A stretch of 27,510 bases of DNA from Candidatus Magasanikbacteria bacterium CG1_02_32_51 (GTDB taxonomy: Bacteria > Patescibacteriota > Patescibacteriia > Magasanikbacterales > UBA922), in contig MNVC01000001.1 in the NCBI GenBank assembly GCA_001871435.1, positions 1 to 27,510 on the forward strand, read 5' to 3'. The notes beneath the pieces are model-generated. The model was not told the origin of the DNA, made no database searches, and saw only the letters and a list, made by a program, of their open reading frames with translations. Position numbers and translations under genes: made by a program. Below, piece by piece: positions 6,148-12,847 of the stretch. Numbering within the stretch: position 1 is the first letter of the stretch; each line of letters opens with the position of its first letter.

Positions 6148-6516
6148 TTATAAGAAACATCTTTGACTTTTTATCCAACCATAAAGAGTTTTGGAGGTTT
6201 CTTCTATTTTTTTATTTATAAATTCGTATCTATCTTTTGACATGTATTTTAAATCTTTAGCTAAGATCAAATGATATTTTAACTCATCTAAAGATGCTTC
6301 TGCTATATTATAGAATCTTACACTATCTTTCAAGTCTTTTCTTCTGAATCCTTCTACAATGTTTGCAGGCACAGAAGCTGAGGCACGTCTACTTTGGCTA
6401 GTTAAACCATATAATTCTTCTTTCGGATAATCATTGGTAATTTTATAGACATATAGTATTAACTCGTGAGATTTTTTTCAAGCCGTTATTTCTGTAAAAG
6501 ATTTTATTTTTGACAT
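6148..6516 (-). pseudogene. Four helix bundle (IVP) gene with an in-frame TGA
   Basis: Reading from the ATG at 6516 gives MSKIKSFTEITA, then TGA (6480-6478), then KKSHELILYVYKITNDYPKEELYGLTSQSRRASASVPANIVEGF and on in the same frame to TAA at 6148. The intact copy has a tryptophan at the TGA position (AWQKSHEL versus A-stop-KKSHEL), so a single TGG to TGA change explains it. The rest is well conserved, including DELKYHLILAKDLKYMSKDRY and LYGWIKSQRCFL. Other genes here end in TGA and use TGG for Trp, so reassignment of TGA is unlikely; a recent nonsense mutation is the simplest reading. A downstream GTG at 6372 would give only the C-terminal 74 residues. It is bracketed by blocks E and F. Confidence 0.82.
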
Positions 6517-6533
6517 AAAACTTTTCTAAAGTT

Positions 6534-6564
6534 AGCTGGTTCTGCTTTTTTTGCTGGATTTGCT
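6534..6564 (-). repeat. CAGCAGA-type repeat block F (right end of IVP spacer 2)
   Basis: Read on the minus strand, the units AGCAAATCC, AGCAAAAAA, AGCAGAACC, AGCT show a degenerate 9-nt period. It is inverted relative to block E and ends 3 bp from the stop of the next gene (6567). Confidence 0.65.
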
Positions 6565-6566
6565 AT

Positions 6567-7220
6567 TTACTTATCTTTTAATAATTTTTTCAATTCTTCC
6601 AAATCCTCACTCCACTTTTCACCATCAAACCATTCTAATCCTTTAAATTGCAATTTGTAAGTATCTGTTTGTCGTTGAAATGAACCAAGATAAATATATT
6701 TTTTATTATTTTTTTGGGCATAAATTATTGCATTTAACATCATATCCATACCAATGTTTGAAGTATCGTTTTTTAAATTATAAAATGGATAACTGTAGTG
6801 AATAATTTCATTAGTTTCTTGTACAATACAATAACCAATCTCTTTGTCTTCTATTTTATAAACAAAAAGTTTATTGAAGTTTTGTTCTGTGGTCAAAATT
6901 TCTTTGACTTTGTTGGCTGAGAAAACTCCTTCGCCAAATTTTATTTTATAGAAATCTTTGGCTAGTTTGCCAATTGACCAATGATAGTTTGATAAAGGCA
7001 AATCTTTTACTTCTAAAATAAAGTTTTCTATTTTATGCAAGACGCGTCTGTTTTCTGATGATAATTCAAATTGTGATAAATTTAGGCGAACACTTCTGGT
7101 TTGATTCATGTAACCTTTTTTAATTCTAGTAAAAACGAAGCCTTCATTATAAAGGCTGTTAATATTTTTGTCTGAAAAGTCATTGATTGTCAGTTCATCA
7201 AATTTTAGATATTTATTCAT
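6567..7220 (-). CDS. GNAT-fold aminoacyl-transferase-like protein (ATE/Bpt-like)
   Basis: Taken from the ATG at 7220 (MNKYLKFDEL), because an ATG 5 codons upstream at 7235 lies inside repeat block G. The 217-residue protein has a segment GFVFTRIKKGYMNQTRSVRLNL with SSENRRVLHKI and a C-terminal GNAT core with NIGMDMMLNAIIYAQKNNKKYIYLGSF, then YKLQFKGLEWFDGEKW. This resembles the C-terminal domain of arginyl/leucyl-tRNA-protein transferases (YLGYY...KMxYKxxF, then a DGxxW turn). FemX-type tRNA-dependent transferases that build peptidoglycan cross-bridges share the fold, and the location between mraY and a Mur ligase fits that alternative. No N-terminal cysteine cluster is visible. Function is uncertain. 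Confidence 0.55.
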   Translation of the reverse strand: MNKYLKFDELTINDFSDKNINSLYNEGFVFTRIKKGYMNQTRSVRLNLSQFELSSENRRVLHKIENFILEVKDLPLSNYHWSIGKLAKDFYKIKFGEGVFSANKVKEILTTEQNFNKLFVYKIEDKEIGYCIVQETNEIIHYSYPFYNLKNDTSNIGMDMMLNAIIYAQKNNKKYIYLGSFQRQTDTYKLQFKGLEWFDGEKWSEDLEELKKLLKDK

Positions 7221-7221
7221 A

Positions 7222-7258
7222 AAGCAGAATAACAATTAAGCAGAATATGCAGAATAAG
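7222..7258 (+). repeat. AGCAGAATA-type repeat block G (left end of IVP spacer 3)
   Basis: A 37-nt block with three GCAGAATA units. It is an inverted repeat of block H, matching at 32 of 37 positions, the best preserved pair in the cluster. It ends 1 bp from the start codon at 7220. Confidence 0.8.
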
Positions 7259-7393
7259 TTATAAATATTGTTTTTGGCTTTTTATCCAGCCATATAATAA
7301 TCTACCAGCTTCTTCAGCTTTTGTAAAAATGAAGCTGTATCTTTCTTTTGATATGTAATTTAAATCTCTTGCTAATATTAAATGATATTTCAA
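7259..7393 (-). pseudogene. Truncated four helix bundle (IVP) gene, C-terminal third only
   Basis: Forty-four residues read LKYHLILARDLNYISKERY, then SFIFTKAEEAGRLLYGW and IKSQKQYL before TAA at 7259-7261. They align without gaps to the C-terminal third of the intact copy at 3275-3655 (LKYHLLLAKDLQYISKDRY through FGWTKSQRNFL). Homology stops abruptly at 7393, four bases before block H, so the 5' two thirds were deleted up to the repeat. There is no start codon. It shows the same spacer organisation as the other two copies. Confidence 0.8.
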
Positions 7394-7397
7394 TATA

Positions 7398-7434
7398 GTT
7401 ATTCTGCCTATTCTGCTTAGTACTTATTCTGCTT
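7398..7434 (-). repeat. AGCAGAATA-type repeat block H (right end of IVP spacer 3)
   Basis: Reverse complement of block G at 32 of 37 positions. It reaches the stop codon of mraY (7433-7435), so the spacer begins exactly where the upstream gene ends. Confidence 0.8.
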
Positions 7435-8563
7435 AGTAAAGAGATACCCAAAGTCCAAAAACTACAAAAATAGCGTGAATGAGCCAAAAACGCATGACAA
7501 TTTTTTCTTCTTTCCAACCAAACAATTCAAAATGATAATGAATTGGTGCCATTTTAAAGATTCTTTTGCCAAGTAGATGACGACCAAGAATTTGGATAAT
7601 GACACTCAAAATTTCTGCATAAAAAATAAAAGCAAATAATGGTAAAAGTAACATTTGATTCATAACAATAGCGTTGATGGCTAATAATGATCCTAAACCT
7701 AGCGATCCCACATCACCCATTTGGAAACGAGCAGGTTTGATATTGAAATAAGTATAAGTGATAAGAGCGCCAACTGTAGTAGCATTTAGAAAAGCAATTT
7801 CTTTGAAACCTTCAATCCAACTCAAAAGAGTCAAGGCTGTAAAAGTAATAATAAGTGATCCACCAGCTAGACCATCCATGCCATCTGCTACATTGACAGC
7901 GTTGGCAGTAAACATCACAAAGAAAATAATAAGTGGAATAATCCACCAACCAATATTTATAAAACCATCAAAAGGGAGATGTATTTCTCGCCAACTTGCT
8001 CCAAGTTTAAAATAAATCCACCAAGCTGTAATTGCTCCAGCCGTGAATTGTAATAATAATTTTTCGTGAACATGTATTCCTTTGCCAGGATGACGTGACA
8101 ACCAAGCGGAAGTACGTTTGAAAAGTGACCAAGGTAGTGTAATAATATACCAGACACGCATTTTCCAATCTTTGTGTACACGGATAAGAGACAAAATTTG
8201 TTTCAATTTTCGGCTACGTCTTGTGTGTCCATAAATATTTAGGACGTCATCAATTCCACCAAGTAAAGCTGAAAGTAACATTACACCAATAGGCACCCAA
8301 GTGAATTTTCTTTCCCAATTGAAAAGCATAGTAATGACAGCAACAGTAATAATTACTAATAGCCCACCCATCATTGGTACTCCAACTTTATTTTTTCTAT
8401 CTACCATAGCAAGTGTTTGGTCAAATTCTGATCTTCTAGTAAGTTTGTATTTGTACATTATTTTGGTGAGTACTGGTGCCCAGAGGAAAGCCAAGACACA
8501 CGAAACTAGACCAAAGAAAATGGCCTGTCTAAGCATTTGTAGTGATTCTGACTGTATAATCAT
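7433..8563 (-). CDS. mraY: Phospho-N-acetylmuramoyl-pentapeptide transferase MraY
   Basis: A 376-residue polytopic membrane enzyme that transfers phospho-MurNAc-pentapeptide from UDP to undecaprenyl phosphate, making lipid I. Motifs: GVPMMGG (61-67), the catalytic aspartate pair in GGIDDVLN (D105, D106), NAVNVADGMDGLAGG (221-235), the MGD aspartate D284 in ARFQMGDVGSLG, and PIHYHFELFGWKEEKIVMRFW (340-360), the MraY-specific histidine loop. The cytoplasmic loop between about residues 111 and 170 (RRSRKLKQILSL to HVHEKLL) is some 40 residues longer than usual and is very basic. A good promoter lies at 8579-8607 giving a leader of only about 10 nt. It heads the leftward cluster. Confidence 0.95.
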   Translation of the reverse strand: MIIQSESLQMLRQAIFFGLVSCVLAFLWAPVLTKIMYKYKLTRRSEFDQTLAMVDRKNKVGVPMMGGLLVIITVAVITMLFNWERKFTWVPIGVMLLSALLGGIDDVLNIYGHTRRSRKLKQILSLIRVHKDWKMRVWYIITLPWSLFKRTSAWLSRHPGKGIHVHEKLLLQFTAGAITAWWIYFKLGASWREIHLPFDGFINIGWWIIPLIIFFVMFTANAVNVADGMDGLAGGSLIITFTALTLLSWIEGFKEIAFLNATTVGALITYTYFNIKPARFQMGDVGSLGLGSLLAINAIVMNQMLLLPLFAFIFYAEILSVIIQILGRHLLGKRIFKMAPIHYHFELFGWKEEKIVMRFWLIHAIFVVFGLWVSLY

Positions 8564-8578
8564 AATTTTATGAAATTT

Positions 8579-8607
8579 ATATTATCATAAAAATTCTCTA
8601 AAATCAA
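8579..8607 (-). promoter_or_regulatory. Promoter of mraY
   Basis: On the minus strand, -35 TTGATT (8607-8602), a 17-bp spacer, and -10 TAATAT (8584-8579) with an extended TGA just before it. Transcription would start around 8572, almost at the ATG (8563), suggesting a very short leader. Confidence 0.65.
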
Positions 8608-8618
8608 GTTTTTTGTCT

Positions 8619-8647
8619 TTGCTTATAAAATTATTTTATAGTATAAT
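8619..8647 (+). promoter_or_regulatory. Promoter of the rightward membrane-protein gene
   Basis: -35 TTGCTT (8619-8624), 17-bp spacer, perfect -10 TATAAT (8642-8647). A start of transcription near 8654 excludes the ATG at 8613 and supports the ATG at 8679 as the translation start. Confidence 0.7.
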
Positions 8648-8678
8648 AAAGCTGTTTTTAATTATTAATTTTTTTGAT

Positions 8679-9221
8679 ATGAATTTTAATTTAATTTTGA
8701 TAATAATTTTTGTTTTTATTGGTATAATTTTATTGAGTCGTTTTAAAAAAACTAAGTTATTTAGTAATTTTCCTTTTGAAGAAGGAGAAAAAGTTATTTT
8801 TGAGGAAGAGCCTGCTTCTTTAATACACAAACAATTTTCTATTATAAATTCTAGTTCAACCCGTAAAAGTTATACTTTTTTGAGACATCCTATTATCAAG
8901 ATTACCAACAAAAAGAGAATTATTTTTGCTCAAAAAAATAAAAACGATGCCATTGTTTATGCTGTATTTTCTATGACTAATTTGACCGAAGAACAGAAAT
9001 CTTCTTGGATAAAACTAGGATTTACTTTTGCTACTTTGTCTGCAAAAGATATTTCAGTTACGACTAATACTAAAAAAGCGCATTATGAACTAATTTTGAC
9101 TGGTGGTATGTTAGACCCTATTTCTGGAGTTGTTGGTTCAAATGATTTTTTAATGCAAGTCTATACCAATGATATAAGTAGCTACGAAAAAAACCTTGAT
9201 GTAAAGATAAATTTACAGTAA
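8679..9221 (+). CDS. Membrane-anchored protein of unknown function
   Basis: Not recognised. Taken from the ATG at 8679 (MNFNLILIII), downstream of the promoter at 8619-8647; a longer frame from 8613 would start upstream of the predicted transcript. The 180-residue product has one N-terminal membrane helix (residues about 4-20, FNLILIIIFVFIGIILL) followed by a basic stop-transfer RFKKTK and a soluble domain. EEGEKVIFEEE followed later by IIKITNKKRIIFAQ resembles the first strands of bacterial PH-like domains (GE-V..., then T-N-KR-I), but this is a weak guess. It ends convergently against the ATP-grasp gene, sharing a strong bidirectional terminator. Confidence 0.65.
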   Translation: MNFNLILIIIFVFIGIILLSRFKKTKLFSNFPFEEGEKVIFEEEPASLIHKQFSIINSSSTRKSYTFLRHPIIKITNKKRIIFAQKNKNDAIVYAVFSMTNLTEEQKSSWIKLGFTFATLSAKDISVTTNTKKAHYELILTGGMLDPISGVVGSNDFLMQVYTNDISSYEKNLDVKINLQ

Positions 9222-9256
9222 AATACTGATATATAAATAATACGGATTTTCGGATG

Positions 9257-9292
9257 CAAATAAAAAACAATCTAAAGATTGTTTTTTATTTG
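9257..9292. terminator. Bidirectional terminator between convergent genes
   Basis: A perfect 16-bp stem (9257-9272 with 9277-9292) around a TAAA loop. The arms include runs of A and T, so each strand has a U-run on its 3' side. It separates the membrane-protein gene from the leftward ATP-grasp gene, whose stop is at 9306. Confidence 0.85.
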
Positions 9293-9305
9293 TGTTGGTA
9301 TATTA

Positions 9306-11330
9306 TTATGTGTTTTTCAATCTTCCTACAAAAATTTCTTTGGCACTTTTGGCTTGGACAAAAGTCCAATTTTCTTTTGCTATTTTTTCTTGTTCCAACC
9401 ATTCTTGTTCCAAAATATTTTTTTCCAAATTTACAATTTCAATTGTACCACGTCTGACGCCATGATTGTATTGTCCGTCACTTGGCCATTTGTAAGCGTG
9501 GATATAATGAATAATTTTTGGTTTGTTATTTTCAATAGTAATATTTTCTACAAACATGACATGGTTGTAATCTTCCTTTGGTCCACTACCTAAGAAAATT
9601 ATAAAATCACCAGATTGTATATCTTTCAGATTTACTTTTTGACTGTTGCTTTGGTGTGCCAGACTTGTTACACCAAAATTTTCAGTAGGACGAAGACAAC
9701 AAATTATTTTGCGTAAGATATTTTTGGCAAGAGGAAAATGGATTATTTGTCTTAGTTTTTTGTTTTTCTTTTCTTGTACTAAAGCATCTAAACAATAATA
9801 GACAAAGCCAGAACAATCTATGCCTAAATTATTTTCTACTAGAAATTCTTTTATTTTTTCAGTTGTCAAATCATTTAATTCCACCCTCTCTTTAAGAGAA
9901 ATTATCTGTGCTTCTTCCTCAAGATCTTTTGGACTACCTTTGCCAACAAGAACCGCAAGAGCTCCACGAACTTGTGATCTCCTGTTGTTGAAATAAGGAC
10001 AATTTACAGTTGTGTTGCCAATTTTTAGATTTAGATAGTGATTAATTATATTTTGTACTATTGTTTCATTGTCAGATTGTTCTATTGTCAAATTGTCGGC
10101 TATCTTTTTGCCTGTTTTATTAAATTTATTATGGTTTTCCATTATTGATTGTTTGCTTTGGATTCTCAAGAGATCAGAATTGGCCTTTTGATTGTCATAT
10201 TTAATAACTGTAAAATTTTCTTTTTCTAGATTAGTTTTAATTGTTTGTAATTGTTTTTCTTTTAATTCTTTATTTTTTCTAAAAATTATTTGAGCACCAT
10301 CAGTTATTTCAATTAATTTCTTATCTGCAAAATTTTTGTTTAGTAATGCGAGTAGATGAGCTTCAAAAGTGGTAATTTCATTGTCAGATTTTTTGTTTGC
10401 TATTTGCAACTGTGATTCAAACGTGGTGCTGGCTGGTTGACGAGCATTGATTTCAATCAAATATAAATTGTCTGAATCTTTTTCCAAAATAATATCTACA
10501 CCAAAGAGTCCTCGCCAATTTTCGGTTTGCATCTTTTTGCCTACAGCTTCTACAATTTCTTGGTATTTGACTAATTGTTTGTCATTTAGAATTTTGTGTG
10601 CCAAACCCCAGTCATTGCCGATAGTTGAGAATTTATTATTGGTAAATGGCTCAAGTCCTGTAATCTGATAACTAATATTTCCCAAAATAATTTCTTGGTT
10701 AGTTACAATATTGTTGTTAGTCAAAAGTAAGCCATCAATAAATTTGGTAACCTTTACTTCACGTATTGGAAATTTATTTTTTATTTCTGTCAATTGTTTT
10801 TGTGATTCCACAAGAATTGTGCCACTGCCAGTGTGTGATTGATTGAATTGTAAAATGAATTTTTCATTTTTAAAATTGATATTTTTACAAATATCTACTT
10901 TGTGTTCAGGCAAAAATTTGGCTTTGTCTCCTAGCCATTTTATTTGGGAAATTTTTTCTTCTATGGTAGTAGCTAATTGGGCTGAAGGGTTGAGTAATTT
11001 CCAATTGTTGTCAGCACAAATTTTTTCTATCTGTTTGGTATTTTTGAAAACCAAAATCTGGGGATTATTCTTGTCCACAGTAGCTTTTGCAGAGGTGGAT
11101 ATTTTGTTGATGAAATCTTTGGTTTGTTTATTTTGTAAAAGTTCCCAAGTATCTAGTTGTTTTTCTGCTTCAATTAGCAAAATGTTTGTTTTGTCAGTAG
11201 CTATTTTCTTGGCAAATGTGTTACTATTTGAGATAATGTAATAAGAAGGATTATCCAAAGTAAAACCAAGAGCCCGTTCAATGTCACGGGTTATATAGAT
11301 AATAGGATTTTGTGTTAAGATATCTTGCAT
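9306..11330 (-). CDS. ATP-grasp ligase fused to an NlpC/P60-like cysteine amidase/peptidase
   Basis: A 674-residue two-domain protein. The N-terminal half has an ATP-grasp fold: the flexible glycine loop SHTGSGTI (165-172), GLFGVDIILEKD (274-285) and LYLIEINARQPAST (289-302) with the metal-binding Glu and Asn. After a lysine-rich linker (about 350-420), the C-terminal part has an NlpC/P60 (papain-like) core: the nucleophile C506 in GIDCSGFVYYCL, a strand SGDFIIFLGSG and H590 in NHVMFVENI, with H608 or H611 in HYIHAY nearby. ATP-grasp enzymes join a carboxylate to an amine; NlpC/P60 enzymes cut or form peptide amides, often in cell walls. The fusion suggests paired making and breaking of an amide bond, in the manner of glutathionylspermidine synthetase/amidase. 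No signal peptide is seen, so it acts in the cytoplasm. Divergent murB suggests a wall precursor role, which is inference. Confidence 0.75.
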   Translation of the reverse strand: MQDILTQNPIIYITRDIERALGFTLDNPSYYIISNSNTFAKKIATDKTNILLIEAEKQLDTWELLQNKQTKDFINKISTSAKATVDKNNPQILVFKNTKQIEKICADNNWKLLNPSAQLATTIEEKISQIKWLGDKAKFLPEHKVDICKNINFKNEKFILQFNQSHTGSGTILVESQKQLTEIKNKFPIREVKVTKFIDGLLLTNNNIVTNQEIILGNISYQITGLEPFTNNKFSTIGNDWGLAHKILNDKQLVKYQEIVEAVGKKMQTENWRGLFGVDIILEKDSDNLYLIEINARQPASTTFESQLQIANKKSDNEITTFEAHLLALLNKNFADKKLIEITDGAQIIFRKNKELKEKQLQTIKTNLEKENFTVIKYDNQKANSDLLRIQSKQSIMENHNKFNKTGKKIADNLTIEQSDNETIVQNIINHYLNLKIGNTTVNCPYFNNRRSQVRGALAVLVGKGSPKDLEEEAQIISLKERVELNDLTTEKIKEFLVENNLGIDCSGFVYYCLDALVQEKKNKKLRQIIHFPLAKNILRKIICCLRPTENFGVTSLAHQSNSQKVNLKDIQSGDFIIFLGSGPKEDYNHVMFVENITIENNKPKIIHYIHAYKWPSDGQYNHGVRRGTIEIVNLEKNILEQEWLEQEKIAKENWTFVQAKSAKEIFVGRLKNT

Positions 11331-11338
11331 AGTGTTTT

Positions 11339-11378
11339 TGTCATCCTGAGCCGGCGAAGCACGGCGTTGGGATCTTTA
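11339..11378 (-). repeat. REP-like repeat, left member of an inverted pair
   Basis: A GC-rich block in AT-rich sequence that reads, on the minus strand, GATCCC, then GCTTCG, then CTCAGGATGA, the same order as the right member at 11468-11493 (GATTCC, GCTTCG, CTCAGAATAA). It lies in the 5' leader of the ATP-grasp gene, ending 8 bp before its start. Confidence 0.5.
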
Positions 11379-11416
11379 TCAAAATAAACTTATAATTTAG
11401 CAATTTATTTATAGCG

Positions 11417-11445
11417 AGTATAGTCTAAAAGTGTAAAAAAATCAA
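11417..11445 (-). promoter_or_regulatory. Promoter of the ATP-grasp fusion gene
   Basis: On the minus strand, -35 TTGATT (11445-11440), 17-bp spacer, -10 TATACT (11422-11417). The leader would be about 80 nt and include the REP-like block. On the plus strand, TATAAT (11391-11396) with TTGGGA 18 bp upstream, or TATAGT (11419-11424), may serve murB; neither is as good. Confidence 0.6.
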
Positions 11446-11467
11446 GTTGATGTAGTTTTTTCTTAGG

Positions 11468-11493
11468 AAAGATTCCTCGCTTCGCTCAGAATA
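11468..11493 (+). repeat. REP-like repeat, right member of an inverted pair
   Basis: GATTCCTCGCTTCGCTCAG followed by AATAA, just upstream of the murB start at 11499. It is inverted relative to 11339-11378 and shares GATTCCTC with the blocks at 5890 and 25384. Confidence 0.5.
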
Positions 11494-11498
11494 AAAAT

Positions 11499-12455
11499 AT
11501 GGATCAAATTTATACAAACTTAAAAAAATACGGAAAAGTAAAAATAAACGAGTCTTTGGCAAAACATACCACTTTCAAATTTGGTGGTTCGGTCAAATAT
11601 TTTATTCTAATTGATAAAACTGACAAACTAATAAAGGTTTTGCAGTTTTTACGTGAAGAAAACGTGGAGTTTATTATTCTTGGTGGTGGTAGTAATGTAC
11701 TTTGGGGTGATGAGACTTTTGATGGTGTAGTAATAAAAATTGCTAATCAAGAAATTAAACTTTTAGAAAATAATGTTTTGCTTGTTGATGCTGGATGTGT
11801 TACTGTGGCTGTGGCACGAGAGAGTGTCAAGTTAGGTTTGACTGGGTTTGAGTGGGGAATAGGTATTCCTGGGACTATTGGTGGGGCAGTGCATGGCAAT
11901 GCTGGAGCAATGGGTGGTGATATGAGTACAAATTTGTTGAAAGTGGAAGTATTTAGACAAGGAGAAATTTTGGAATTGAATAATAAAGAATGCGAATTTG
12001 TTTATCGTGATAGTGCTTTCAAACACAATAATGATGTAGTTTTACGCGTTTGGTTACAATTGCAGAAAAGTACAATAAAAAGTAAAGATTTGATGAAAAA
12101 AGCTCTGGAAAATATTCAATATCGTAATAGTACTCAGCCACAAGGTTTTGCTTCCTCAGGATGCATTTTCAAAAATGTAAGCGTAGAGAAATGGAAAAAA
12201 GAAAATGGGGAAGATATACCAGAGCTTTTTGTTGGTAAACTTGTTATTTCTGCTGGCTGGATGATTGAACAATCTGGGGCTAAGGGTGACAAAGTTGGTC
12301 AAGCACAAGTGAGTGAAAAACATGGCAATTTCATTATCAATCTGGGTGGAGCGACTTTTGTTGATGTCAAAAATTTGATTGAAGAAATAAAAGAAAAAGT
12401 GTATAATAAATTTAAGATTAATCTAGAAGAGGAAGTACAAGAAATAGATCTATAA
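11499..12455 (+). CDS. murB: UDP-N-acetylenolpyruvoylglucosamine reductase MurB
   Basis: A 318-residue FAD enzyme that reduces UDP-GlcNAc-enolpyruvate to UDP-MurNAc with NADPH. FAD-binding motifs are TTFKFGGSVKYFI, LGGGSNVLW and GIPGTIGGAVHGNAGAMGG; the active-site region includes VYRDSAFK and FASSGCIFKN with the catalytic serine, and the C-terminal domain has GWMIEQSGAKG and VSEKHGNFIINLGGAT. The SSGCIFKN form and the overall length fit type II MurB proteins such as those of Gram-positive bacteria. The start has the AAAAATATG context without SD. hpf follows 48 bp downstream, so the two may be co-transcribed. Confidence 0.96.
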   Translation: MDQIYTNLKKYGKVKINESLAKHTTFKFGGSVKYFILIDKTDKLIKVLQFLREENVEFIILGGGSNVLWGDETFDGVVIKIANQEIKLLENNVLLVDAGCVTVAVARESVKLGLTGFEWGIGIPGTIGGAVHGNAGAMGGDMSTNLLKVEVFRQGEILELNNKECEFVYRDSAFKHNNDVVLRVWLQLQKSTIKSKDLMKKALENIQYRNSTQPQGFASSGCIFKNVSVEKWKKENGEDIPELFVGKLVISAGWMIEQSGAKGDKVGQAQVSEKHGNFIINLGGATFVDVKNLIEEIKEKVYNKFKINLEEEVQEIDL

Positions 12456-12503
12456 TTGCGTATTAATACCTAAAAAATTAAATAATTCTTAACTGTTAAG
12501 CAT

Positions 12504-12842
12504 ATGAAAATAAATATCAAGGCCACAAATATAGATTTGACTGAGGCTATTCGTGAATATACAATGGAAAAAGTACAAGCAATGGAACATTATTTTGATA
12601 ATATTCAAAATGCTGATGTTGAAATTGGTTTGGATTCTCAAAATAAGGCTAAACCTTTTTTTGCAGAAGTAAACTTGGCAGTGCCTGGTAAACTAATTCG
12701 TGTTAGTAAAAATTCTGAAGATTTGTACAAAGCAATTGACAAAGTTAAAGATCATATGAAAGTAGAATTGGACAAATTAAAAGGAAAGATGAGAGACAAA
12801 GATAAAGGAATTTTGCGTCAACAAAAAGGTTATAAAATGTAA
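12504..12842 (+). CDS. hpf: Short-form ribosome hibernation promoting factor (HPF/RaiA/YfiA family)
   Basis: A 112-residue protein beginning MKINIKATNIDLTEAIREYTMEKV, with the conserved middle AEVNLAVPGKLIRVSKNSEDLYKAIDKV and a basic C-terminal helix LDKLKGKMRDKDKG. These are the beta-alpha-beta-beta-beta-alpha core and positively charged helices that sit in the decoding/P-site region of the 30S subunit and stop translation in resting cells. The short length lacks the C-terminal dimerisation domain of long HPF, so ribosome dimerisation would need another factor. A small palindrome CTTAACTGTTAAG lies just upstream of the start. The next gene follows after 5 bp. Confidence 0.93.
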   Translation: MKINIKATNIDLTEAIREYTMEKVQAMEHYFDNIQNADVEIGLDSQNKAKPFFAEVNLAVPGKLIRVSKNSEDLYKAIDKVKDHMKVELDKLKGKMRDKDKGILRQQKGYKM

Positions 12843-12847
12843 TTTTT

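Noticed and set aside
6478..6480. TGA as a sense codon (alternative genetic code)
   Set aside because: TGA ends pilM, the first comEC gene and the 21308 gene at expected positions, and Trp is TGG throughout.
3275..7393. IVP genes as the Avd component of a diversity-generating retroelement
   Set aside because: No reverse transcriptase, template repeat or variable repeat was seen, and the sequence pattern fits plain IVP proteins.
3243..7434. CAG-rich repeated blocks as a CRISPR array
   Set aside because: Blocks are inverted, imperfect, separated by whole genes, and lack uniform spacers.
7314..7517. Leftward 67-codon frame across block H and the IVP remnant
   Set aside because: It is out of frame with both mraY and the IVP homology; the homologous frame is 7259-7393.
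8613..8678. N-terminal extension of the 8679 gene
   Set aside because: The predicted promoter -10 at 8642-8647 lies inside it, so the transcript would start downstream.
10843..11241. Open frame on the plus strand opposite the ATP-grasp gene
   Set aside because: It is antisense to a gene with clear motifs, and its protein shows no family features.
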